NCBI RefSeq assembly: GCF_030161375.1
Contig: NZ_BSSQ01000003.1
Coordinates: 124,001-188,000, forward strand
Direction of reading: 5' to 3'
Source: Paenibacillus glycanilyticus
GTDB taxonomy: Bacteria; Bacillota; Bacilli; Paenibacillales; Paenibacillaceae
Length of the DNA: 64,000 bases
Shown in pieces: positions 1 through 7,438 of this stretch. Each line of letters opens with the position of its first letter. The stretch's first letter is position 1. The translations under genes were made by a program, and so were the position numbers. Below the pieces are notes generated by a model, which worked only from the letters and a program-made list of their open reading frames with translations, ran no database searches and was not told where the DNA came from.

Positions 1-1177
1 CACCCGCCAGCTGCTCGAGCGTCCGCCCAATTTGATACAGATTAAACGTAATACCTTCCAACACGGCGCGCACATAATGCGCTTTCGTATGGGCGACCGT
101 CATCCCGTAGAAATTGCCTCTCGCCCTTTGATTCCACAGCGGCGCTCTCTCCCCGTTAATGTATGGTAGGAACAATAAACCTTCAGCCCCCGGCTCGGCT
201 TGCTCCGCTTCGGCCAAAAAGTCCTCATAACTGCCTTGATCATTAAGCAGCTGCTTCAGCCATTGCAGAGCTATTCCGCCATTATTCGTAGGTCCGCCAA
301 TGATATAGGAATCTTCGGTAAACGAATAACAAAACGTCTCGCCGCGGCTGCTCACTTTCGCTTCATTTGTCACCTGACGGATCGCACCGCTTGTCCCAAC
401 CGATACCGCTACCTCGCCGGGCAGCAGCGCGCCAATACCGAGATTGGCCAATTGGCCGTCAGCGGCCCCAATAGCCACGGGCAAAGTAGACGGAATACCC
501 ATCTCTTCCGCAATGTTTGCTTTGATCGGACCAAGCAGGGTTGTTGGCGCTACGATTTCCGACAGCTGGTTGATGTTTACGCCTGCAAGCTCCAGCATGT
601 CTTGATCCCACTGGCGGGTATAAGGATTCAATAAACCGGTCGCGGAGGCCATGGAATAATCGATCACCCGTCTGCCGAACCAGCAATATATAATGTATTC
701 CTTAATGGACATCCAATAAGAAGCTTGAAGATACGGTTCAAAGCCGTTTTCTTTCATCCAGAGCAGCTTCAAGAATGGCGACATCGGATGTACAGGCGTA
801 CCGGTCTTCGCGTACAACTTCAGTCGCACCTCTTCGGATAAACGTTCAGCCTGCTCCGTTCCTCTTCCGTCTGACCAGATAAATGCGGGCGCAAGAGGTT
901 CTCCCTCTCTGCTGACGGGCACAAGTGAATGCATAGCGGCCGAGAACCCAAATGCCAATAATTCGTCCATGGCAATGCCGGCTTTCTGGATGGCCTTCTT
1001 GATCGCCCAAACGGCCGCGCGTTCAACCGCAGCGGCATCCTGCTGTACCCAGCCTACCTGCGGGTATTCGGAATGAACCGGTTCCTCCGCATCCGCAATA
1101 AGATGGCCCATAGGGTTGAAAATGCAAGCCTTCGCGCTGGTGGTACCGAGATCTAATCCAATTATGTACTTTGACAT
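1..1177 (-). CDS. gntK: Gluconokinase-like FGGY sugar kinase (3' end outside window)
   Basis: I translated this frame by hand. It is open from an ATG at 1177 to the window edge, about 392 codons, so the C-terminus is missing. The N-terminus begins MSKYIIGLDLGTTSAKA, the phosphate-binding start of FGGY kinases. Further in are SDGRGTEQA and AADGQLANLGIGA, followed by SVGTSGAIRQVT and GGPTNNGG, a combination typical of Bacillus-type gluconate kinases. FGGY kinases phosphorylate a sugar in the cytoplasm with ATP. Gluconate is the best guess, but xylulose or another polyol is possible. An AAGGAAGG ribosome site lies about 8 bases upstream. The next gene upstream (cysI) is separated by a terminator, so this is its own unit. 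Confidence 0.85.
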   Translation of the reverse strand, partial: MSKYIIGLDLGTTSAKACIFNPMGHLIADAEEPVHSEYPQVGWVQQDAAAVERAAVWAIKKAIQKAGIAMDELLAFGFSAAMHSLVPVSREGEPLAPAFIWSDGRGTEQAERLSEEVRLKLYAKTGTPVHPMSPFLKLLWMKENGFEPYLQASYWMSIKEYIIYCWFGRRVIDYSMASATGLLNPYTRQWDQDMLELAGVNINQLSEIVAPTTLLGPIKANIAEEMGIPSTLPVAIGAADGQLANLGIGALLPGEVAVSVGTSGAIRQVTNEAKVSSRGETFCYSFTEDSYIIGGPTNNGGIALQWLKQLLNDQGSYEDFLAEAEQAEPGAEGLLFLPYINGERAPLWNQRARGNFYGMTVAHTKAHYVRAVLEGITFNLYQIGRTLEQLAG

Positions 1178-1274
1178 CCAATAAACCTTCCTTTTCTGCG
1201 GACAATGATAGGTAGCGAAAACAATAATAGTTCCATTCTAGCAATCTCGTCCTTTGAACGCTATACGCAAGGCA

Positions 1275-1307
1275 ACAAAAAAAAGCGGTACATGGCTGTA
1301 CCGCTTC
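1275..1307 (-). terminator. Terminator of the cysJI operon
   Basis: AAGCGGTACA pairs with TGTACCGCTT around a 4-base loop. On the minus strand it is followed by a run of T, just downstream of the cysI stop. Confidence 0.85.
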
Positions 1308-1316
1308 GTTGCTTCT

Positions 1317-3041
1317 CTATTCGTGGAAATTCGTACCGTCGGTTACCGGCTTCACGTAACCTGCGCGGATCACAAAGTCGCCGAAATGCTCGCCTTTATT
1401 GCGTTCTGCCGCGTACCGGTTAATGATTGGAGTAAGGGTATCCATAATTTCATCTTCGCCGATGTTTTCTTTGTACATCTTGCTGAGACGGTCGCCGGCG
1501 AAACCTGCGCCCATGTACATGTTGTATTTGCCCGGCGATTTGCCGATGAACGAAATTTCGCCCAGTGCGGGACGTGCACAGCCGTTCGGGCAGCCCGTCA
1601 TCCGGATGTTGATTTCTTGATCCTGAAGACCCGCATTCGCAAGAACCGGCTCCAGTCTATCGATCAGCGAAGGCAAGTAACGTTCTGCTTCTGCCATGGC
1701 AAGACCACAAGTCGGAAGCGCAACGCAAGACAATGCGCTGCGGCGGAGCGCCGAATAATTCGAACCTTCCTCGATACCGAACTCCTTCAGAATCGCTACG
1801 ATTTTTGTTTTCTTCTGAGCGGTAACGTTTGCGATCATCAGATTCTGATTCGCCGTCAGACGGAAGTCGCCGGTATGAATCTTCGCTACTTCGCGAAGCG
1901 CCGTTCTCAGCTTATTGCCTTCTGTATCCACGACGCGTCCAGCTTGAACGTAAAGGGTCAGATTCCATTTGCCGTCTTTGCCTTTCGTCCAGCCGTAACG
2001 GTCGCCGGTATTCTCGAAATGGAATTCGCGAGCTGGCGCAAGTTCCCATCCGAGACGGTCTTGCAGTTCATCAATGAACCAAGGCATGCCGTGACGGTCG
2101 ATCGTATATTTGAACCGGGCATATTTCCGTACGGAACGGTTGCCGTAATCGCGCTGAATCATGACAACCTTCTCAGCTACGTCCAGCACTTGATCCGGCG
2201 TAATAAAGCCGATTACTTTAGCTAATTGCGGGTAAGTCGCCGTGTCGCCATGGGTCATCCCCATGCCGCCGCCTACGCTAACGTTAAAGCCGGCCAGCTT
2301 GCCGTCTTCGCCAACGATGGCAATAAATCCAAGATCCTGCGAGTACACGTCCACGTCATTGGAAGGCGGAACGGCGATCCCGATCTTGAACTTACGCGGC
2401 AGATAGACAGGACCGTAGATAGGTTCTACTTCGCCTTGGTCCGCACCGTCCACTACTTTCTCGCCATCCAGCCAGATTTCGTGGTAAGCAGGTGTTTTAG
2501 GTGCCAAATGGGAAGTCAGTTGCTGCGACCAGTGGAACACTTCGCTATGAAGCTCCGATTGATACGGATTCGGATTACACATGACGTTACGGCTAACGTC
2601 GCCGCAAGCTGCAAGCGTCGTCAGCATGGCCGCGTTAATCTCTTGAATGGTATTCTTCAGGTTCCATTTCAATACGCCATGAAGCTGGAACGCTTGACGC
2701 GTCGTGAGCTTCAGACTGCCTGTGCCGTATTTGTCGGCGAGGCTGTCCATCAGAAGCCATTGCTCCGGAGTCGCTACGCCGCCCGGCGTAACGACACGAA
2801 GCATAAATTGATAATACGGCTCTAGCTTTTGCTTCTGGCGCTCGTTGCGATAATCGCGGTCATCCTGCATGTAGCTGCCGTGGAATTTCAGAAGCCGGTT
2901 ATCCAATTCGGGAAGGCCGCCTGTAATCCGGTTATTCAACGAGTCCGTCATCGAACCGCGCAAATAGTTGCTTTCCAGTTTCAGATGCTCCACGTCGCTC
3001 GGCGGTCCGCCGATGGGCTCGACTTTATGGTTCTTTGCCAT
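1317..3041 (-). CDS. cysI: Sulfite reductase [NADPH] hemoprotein beta subunit
   Basis: 574 aa, the usual length of CysI. It reduces sulfite to sulfide with six electrons supplied by the CysJ flavoprotein, in assimilatory sulfur metabolism. The two ferredoxin-like halves are visible (for example [20 protein letters not shown] near the N-terminus). The Cys signature for the 4Fe-4S/siroheme centre is in the C-terminal half, with [11 protein letters not shown] followed by [11 protein letters not shown], so all four cysteines are present. It lies 71 bases downstream of cysJ on the same strand, so the two are co-transcribed. The start at MAKNHKVEP has a fitting AAGGAG site. Confidence 0.96.
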   Translation of the reverse strand: MAKNHKVEPIGGPPSDVEHLKLESNYLRGSMTDSLNNRITGGLPELDNRLLKFHGSYMQDDRDYRNERQKQKLEPYYQFMLRVVTPGGVATPEQWLLMDSLADKYGTGSLKLTTRQAFQLHGVLKWNLKNTIQEINAAMLTTLAACGDVSRNVMCNPNPYQSELHSEVFHWSQQLTSHLAPKTPAYHEIWLDGEKVVDGADQGEVEPIYGPVYLPRKFKIGIAVPPSNDVDVYSQDLGFIAIVGEDGKLAGFNVSVGGGMGMTHGDTATYPQLAKVIGFITPDQVLDVAEKVVMIQRDYGNRSVRKYARFKYTIDRHGMPWFIDELQDRLGWELAPAREFHFENTGDRYGWTKGKDGKWNLTLYVQAGRVVDTEGNKLRTALREVAKIHTGDFRLTANQNLMIANVTAQKKTKIVAILKEFGIEEGSNYSALRRSALSCVALPTCGLAMAEAERYLPSLIDRLEPVLANAGLQDQEINIRMTGCPNGCARPALGEISFIGKSPGKYNMYMGAGFAGDRLSKMYKENIGEDEIMDTLTPIINRYAAERNKGEHFGDFVIRAGYVKPVTDGTNFHE

Positions 3042-3112
3042 TGCTGTTAGCTCCTTTGCCCATGATTATGGGTTCATACTTATCTATTTGCTAAACGCTG
3101 CCAAACAAGCGC

Positions 3113-4963
3113 TTAGTATACGTCGCGTTGGTAACGTCCTTGCTCTTGCAGCGCGGACAGGTAAGCCGCGGCTTCTTCCTGGGATTTGCCGCCGTATTGG
3201 CCGATAATCGTCAGAAGCGCCGATTGCACGTCATGCGCCATATGTTTCTCATCGCCGCACACGTACACGTGAGCGCCGTTATCGAGCCATTTATACAGCT
3301 CTTCGCCTTGTTCCAGCATGCGGTGCTGTACGTAGACCTTCTCATCCGAATCGCGGGAGAACGCAACATCAAGCTTCGACAACACGCCGTCCTTCAGCAT
3401 GCGCTGCCAGTCGGTTTGGTACAGGAAGTCGGTAACAAAATGTCTGTCGCCATAGAACAGCCATGACTTTCCTTCAGCACCTGTTTCTTCGCGCTCTTCC
3501 AGGAAAGCGCGGAACGGAGCAACGCCCGTGCCAGGACCAACCATAATAACCGGTGTTTCCGGATTTACAGGAGCCTTGAAGTTCGGGTTCTCCTGGATAA
3601 AGATCGGCAGCTTGTCGCCAGGTTGCAAACGCTCGGATACATAAACCGAACATACTCCTTTGCGGTCGCGGCCATGTGCTTCGTATTCCACTTTGCGAAT
3701 CGTCAAATGCACTTCTTCCGGATGCGCGTTCACGCTGCTTGCGATTGAATAGAGACGTGGAGGAAGCTTGCGGAGCAAGCTAGCCACATCGGCTGCTTTC
3801 AGCGTCCAAGGCGCATAATCGCGGAGCAGATCGAGCAGATCACGTCCGTTCAGATAGGCTTTCAGGTCTTCTTTATTGTCCGGCTTAACAAGTTCGGCCA
3901 GCTTGCTATTGCCCGAGAAGGCAACGGCTTTCTCCAGCAGCGGCTTTGTTAATACCGTAATTTCGTAATGGTGGGCAAGCGCTTCGCGAACCGTAGAAGT
4001 CTCTCCGGCTTTGCCTGTTACAACCTTCTCATCGGCATTCCAGTTCAAGGCAGCGATGATCTCTTCTACCAAGGCAGGATCATTGTAGGCATAGACGCCA
4101 ACCGCATCGCCAGGCGCATAGGTTAGACCGGAGCCTTCAAGCGACAACTCCAAATGGCGAGTTTCGCGGTCCGAACCTCTACCGTTCAGGTTCAAGCTGT
4201 CCAACACTTCCGCCATAAACGGATTCGAGCGCGAATATTCCGACTCTCCGGCTGCTACCGGGAAAGCCGATACCACTGCTGCTTGCGGTGCCGCAGCTGC
4301 CGAAGTTGCGCTTACCGCGCCTGCAACAGCCGTAAGCCAGCCGGATGCTAACTCTTCGAAGTCCACGTCGCAGTCTACGCGGTCAACGATCCGTTCTGCT
4401 CCAAGCTCAGCCAGTCTAGCGTCAAAGTCTGCGCCTGTCTTGCAGAAGAATTCATACGAAGTATCTCCAAGCGCCAGAACGGAGAACTTCGCGCCGTCGA
4501 GCTTAGGCGCGCGTTTGCTGTTCAGGAACTCGTAGAACGTTAATGCGTTATCCGGCGGATCGCCTTCGCCATGCGTGCTTGCCAGAATAAACAAATAGCC
4601 GACTTCCTTCAGCTTGTTTGTTTTGTACTGGTTCATTGCCGATAGCGTAACTTCAAAACCTTGTGCTTTCAGCTTGTCGGCAAGCCGTCCTGCCAGTCTT
4701 TGCGCGTTGCCGGTTTGCGATCCGAACAAAATCGTTGCTTCTTTTGGTGCGTCCGGCACCGCGGATATCGTAGCTACCGGGGCTTCTGCCACTGCCGCAG
4801 CTCCTGCTGCTACCGAAGCCAGAGCGACATTATTACCTGCGCCATAAAAAGCCAAGTAACCGCTGAGCCATTGCATTTGGGATCCTGTCAAAGTTGGGAG
4901 CAGCTTATTAAGCAGTTCTGCCTGCTCGCCTGTAAACGGACTATTCGTCACTTGAAGTTGCAA
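3113..4963 (-). CDS. cysJ: Sulfite reductase [NADPH] flavoprotein alpha subunit
   Basis: 616 aa. An N-terminal flavodoxin-like FMN domain (ATILFGSQTGNAQRLAGRL, about residues 78-220) is followed by an FAD-binding region (PRLYSIASS) and an NADPH-binding ferredoxin-reductase domain (GPGTGVAPFRAFLEER, C-terminal VQSALLTII). It passes electrons from NADPH through FAD and FMN to CysI. The start appears to be TTG at 4963 (MQLQVTNSPF), about 7 bases after a GAGGTGG ribosome site. It is the first gene of the cysJI operon. Confidence 0.95.
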   Translation of the reverse strand: MQLQVTNSPFTGEQAELLNKLLPTLTGSQMQWLSGYLAFYGAGNNVALASVAAGAAAVAEAPVATISAVPDAPKEATILFGSQTGNAQRLAGRLADKLKAQGFEVTLSAMNQYKTNKLKEVGYLFILASTHGEGDPPDNALTFYEFLNSKRAPKLDGAKFSVLALGDTSYEFFCKTGADFDARLAELGAERIVDRVDCDVDFEELASGWLTAVAGAVSATSAAAAPQAAVVSAFPVAAGESEYSRSNPFMAEVLDSLNLNGRGSDRETRHLELSLEGSGLTYAPGDAVGVYAYNDPALVEEIIAALNWNADEKVVTGKAGETSTVREALAHHYEITVLTKPLLEKAVAFSGNSKLAELVKPDNKEDLKAYLNGRDLLDLLRDYAPWTLKAADVASLLRKLPPRLYSIASSVNAHPEEVHLTIRKVEYEAHGRDRKGVCSVYVSERLQPGDKLPIFIQENPNFKAPVNPETPVIMVGPGTGVAPFRAFLEEREETGAEGKSWLFYGDRHFVTDFLYQTDWQRMLKDGVLSKLDVAFSRDSDEKVYVQHRMLEQGEELYKWLDNGAHVYVCGDEKHMAHDVQSALLTIIGQYGGKSQEEAAAYLSALQEQGRYQRDVY

Positions 4964-5030
4964 ACAACATCCACCTCACACATCGATCTATAAAATCCGA
5001 CTTCTATACTCTGTTTTCTTATACCTAATA

Positions 5031-5064
5031 CTAACGCAGCCATAGGTTAGGTTCAATGCGTTAG
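5031..5064. promoter_or_regulatory. Inverted repeats in the cysJ promoter region
   Basis: CTAACGCA (5031-5038) is repeated in inverse as TGCGTTAG (5057-5064). A second, overlapping CTAA-N12-TTAG pair (5031-5050) has the T-N11-A look of LysR-type sites. In Bacillus the cysJI operon is activated by the LysR protein CysL. A CysL-like regulator is the natural candidate here, but this is inference. Confidence 0.4.
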
Positions 5065-5166
5065 TCGAAAATTGTCTATAAGATATTCTGTAACATTAAT
5101 CACTTTTCTTTATAAAGCTGAAGAAATGATCTTATTGCCATTAGTTTTACCGGTTTATGGATAAAA

Positions 5167-5207
5167 AAATAGAAGCGCACTCCTGCGTTAGGAGCGCGCT
5201 TCTATTG
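5167..5207 (-). terminator. Terminator of the SleB-like hydrolase gene
   Basis: AATAGAAGCGC pairs with GCGCTTCTATT, with an inner CTCCT/AGGAG stem. On the minus strand it is followed by a T run. Confidence 0.85.
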
Positions 5208-5220
5208 TATAAAAACGATA

Positions 5221-6210
5221 TTATCTTGCGAAGTTATGTCCGCCAATCTTGGCAACCACCTCAAGGTTATTCCAGAAAGAACCTTGGGTCACATTCGGAT
5301 TAAAGAAATATACCGCATCATAAACGTTATTTTTCCCGTTCAAGGCATCCTTGGCTGCGCGCATGGCGCTTGCGTTTGGTTTGCTCTTGTCTAGCAGTCC
5401 GTTATGGGCTGGCGGGAACTGTCTGCCGGAGTAGATCACGTCGTGGATGGAATCCGGGAAACGCGAATCCTTCACCCGGTTCAAAATCACGTTCGCAATG
5501 GCAAGCTGTCCTTCATAAGACTCTCTGCCTGCTTCAACTTGCGAGATCTTAGCTAGCAGCGTTAGATCGTTTTGCGTGAAAGAGGCAGCCGGATTATCCA
5601 GGAATGAAGGGATAACGACTTTTAATTTGGCTCCGGGCTTTACCTGATCCTTGCTGCTTAATCCGTTGCGCTTCAGCAAGGTTGCAGCGCTGATTCCGTA
5701 TTCCTTGCTAATGTCCGCGAGGTCAAACTCATCCGTTACAACCGCGCGATCAACTTCAGTGAGCTTAGCCGTATTGGAATCATTGTCCCAAGACAGATCT
5801 GCGTGAAGCACGTCGGCGAGCTGGCGGAGCGGTACGTACATTCTTCCGTCTTCCATAAACGGTGCCGATTCCATCCGGTAACGCGTATCGTTGAAATAAA
5901 CGACCGGCACGTCATTGCCGAATACAACTTCATCATTATAGGCTGTATCTATTGTAAGTTCTTCGTTATTGCTATCCCAGCTGATCTCAGCGCCAAGCAT
6001 CGTTGCAATACGCGCCGCCGGTACATACATTCTGTTTTTTTGCGTAATGATGGAGTCGGAGACTTTCGCGTTCTCGCCATTCACCCGAACCGTTGCGCCT
6101 GCTTCTGCCGCAGAAACGCTTGTAAGCGGTCCAGCACTAAGCCAGAGAAGCGCTAAAGCCATTACGCAAGACATGATCTTCACAGATTTTTGCATGTTAT
6201 GTACGATCAT
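5221..6210 (-). CDS. Secreted SleB-type cell wall hydrolase with copper-amine-oxidase-N and LysM domains
   Basis: 329 aa from the ATG at 6210, chosen because GGGGAGG lies 5 bases before it. The frame extends further upstream without a good site. A signal peptide (KIMSCVMALALLWLSAGPL, cleavage near SVSAAEA) is followed by a copper-amine-oxidase-N-like fold (about residues 40-130: MYVPAARIATMLG, MYVPLRQLADVLH). Then come a LysM motif (about 145-190: DISKEYGISAATLLKRNGLS) and a C-terminal hydrolase_2/SleB domain (about 210-329: LLAKISQVEAGRESYEGQLA, NVILNRVKDSRFP). SleB enzymes are lytic transglycosylases that cut spore cortex. With these extra domains the protein could instead be a vegetative wall hydrolase. 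Confidence 0.9.
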   Translation of the reverse strand: MIVHNMQKSVKIMSCVMALALLWLSAGPLTSVSAAEAGATVRVNGENAKVSDSIITQKNRMYVPAARIATMLGAEISWDSNNEELTIDTAYNDEVVFGNDVPVVYFNDTRYRMESAPFMEDGRMYVPLRQLADVLHADLSWDNDSNTAKLTEVDRAVVTDEFDLADISKEYGISAATLLKRNGLSSKDQVKPGAKLKVVIPSFLDNPAASFTQNDLTLLAKISQVEAGRESYEGQLAIANVILNRVKDSRFPDSIHDVIYSGRQFPPAHNGLLDKSKPNASAMRAAKDALNGKNNVYDAVYFFNPNVTQGSFWNNLEVVAKIGGHNFAR

Positions 6211-6422
6211 ATATACCTCCCCAAGATTATGTAGGTATAAAGCCCTTAACCATTCATGCTCTGGGTAATTGTACCACATGCAAATATGAAGTTTGGATTA
6301 ACATTTTCACAGAAACGATGAAATAAGCTGTAAATTCACTCATTTTTCTCATAAAAGTGTCGATTGTTTCTCATTTATTATTAATTTATACTATTAATAA
6401 ATATTGCCGGTCGTGAAGAACA

Positions 6423-6480
6423 CGCCGTTTTGGATACCGTCTACCCCCTGGTTATGACGGATTCAAAGCGGCGTTTTTTG
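6423..6480 (+). terminator. Rho-independent hairpin in the leader of the nuclease-like gene
   Basis: CGCCGTTTTG (6423-6432) pairs with CAAAGCGGCG (6464-6473), with an inner CCGTC/GACGG stem, followed directly by TTTTTTG on the plus strand. No plus-strand gene ends upstream of it, because the gene before it is on the minus strand. It therefore sits in the 5' leader of the next gene and may be an attenuator. Confidence 0.5.
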
Positions 6481-6511
6481 TTTTTCATGGCCAATTCAAT
6501 AGTAGGATGTG

Positions 6512-7168
6512 ATGATAATTTTGAAATTTGATCAAGCTTATCAACAATGGATGCAGAGCATGATTGAGCATGAAAGCAATCACCGAAGACGCGAACTACT
6601 CGAAAAAGGACTCGGTCACGGCACAGTAGAATTTCTTCGCTCAGTTTGGTTCCCGACCATTGGAAACTTCGACCATCTGCACCCAGAATGGGAAGTTCAA
6701 GATTTTCATAACGGCTTTCGCTATATCGACTTAGCCTATATGCCCGGCGGGGACTCAAAAGGAGGGATAGAAATTCAAGGTTATGGGCCACACGCCAGAG
6801 ATTTGGATGTGCGAAGATTTAAGGATTTGTGTTGGCGGCATAGCTTGTTGGCATTAGATAACTGGGTGTTCCTGCCGATTGCCTATCTATCGATTGTAGA
6901 TGAGCCTAAGCGGTGCCAACAGCTTGTGCTTTCTTTTGTAGGAAAATTCATTGCTACAGATGTCCCGGAGTCGCTCAGCTGGCTTGAAGCGGAGACCATC
7001 CGTTATGCACGCAGAGTGTTGCGCCCCTTCATACCTGCTGAATTGGTAGCACATCTGCGAATATCGGATCAATACGCGCGCCGCCTGCTTATAAAGTTGG
7101 TTGATAGTCAGCTCCTTGTTGTAGCCAGCGGCAAGCAGCGTTACCGTACTTACATGTTGAGACTTTGA
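6512..7168 (+). CDS. Possible PD-(D/E)XK nuclease-like protein with C-terminal winged helix
   Basis: 218 aa. I do not recognise a named family with certainty. The central part (YIDLAYMPGGDSKGGIEIQ, then GYGPHARDLDVRRFKDLCWR) has the D...ExQ spacing plus a following H/R-rich helix seen in Vsr/DUF559-like restriction-endonuclease folds. The C-terminus (LVAHLRISDQYARRLLIKLV then a GKQRYRTYML wing) looks like a winged helix. No signal peptide or membrane segment is present. The ATG at 6512 follows AGGA closely, and a GTG at 6509 is the alternative. It sits alone on the plus strand between a terminator-like leader and a repeat array. A transcription regulator built on a dead nuclease fold is equally possible. 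Confidence 0.55.
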   Translation: MIILKFDQAYQQWMQSMIEHESNHRRRELLEKGLGHGTVEFLRSVWFPTIGNFDHLHPEWEVQDFHNGFRYIDLAYMPGGDSKGGIEIQGYGPHARDLDVRRFKDLCWRHSLLALDNWVFLPIAYLSIVDEPKRCQQLVLSFVGKFIATDVPESLSWLEAETIRYARRVLRPFIPAELVAHLRISDQYARRLLIKLVDSQLLVVASGKQRYRTYMLRL

Positions 7169-7185
7169 CGCAGATCTCAATGGAA

Positions 7186-7372
7186 GCTAACGAAACGACG
7201 TAACGCTATTTGCTCGATATCAACGCATTTTCAAATCTAACGAAACCTCATATTGCTATTTGAAGCATTTACTCGTCATATGACTTCTTATCGGCTAATT
7301 AACGTTACCACGTTTCGTTAGATGCTATAGACGACTGATTTTCGGCAAATAAGATTACTGCGTTTCGTTAGC
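7186..7372. repeat. Symmetric array of four 28-bp repeats (two direct, two inverted)
   Basis: Copies lie at 7186-7213 (+), 7236-7263 (+), 7295-7322 (-) and 7345-7372 (-). Each begins with CTAACGAAAC after one variable base. Most then read G, two variable bases, GTAA and TATTTG. Copy 2 and copy 3 are the most diverged in their second halves. Like-oriented copies are 50 bp apart, leaving 22-bp spacers, and the two pairs face each other across a 31-bp centre. The spacers are not repeats of each other, though bases after TATTTGC (CGA) are partly conserved. No cas gene is nearby. Confidence 0.85.
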
Positions 7373-7392
7373 GGACCAGCATTGGCAAAACA

Positions 7393-7427
7393 AACAAAAA
7401 CCTCCGAAAAATCCGGAGGTTTTTGTT
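7393..7427 (-). terminator. Terminator of the GxGYxYP gene
   Basis: AACAAAAACCTCCG pairs with CCGGAGGTTTTTGTT. It is symmetrical with T runs on both strands, and lies 12 bases past the stop of the minus-strand gene. Confidence 0.9.
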
Positions 7428-7438
7428 ATCAACTACTA

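Noticed and set aside
7186..7372. CRISPR-like appearance (28-bp repeats, 22-bp spacers)
   Set aside because: Only four copies, two of them inverted, repeats imperfect, and no cas genes nearby.
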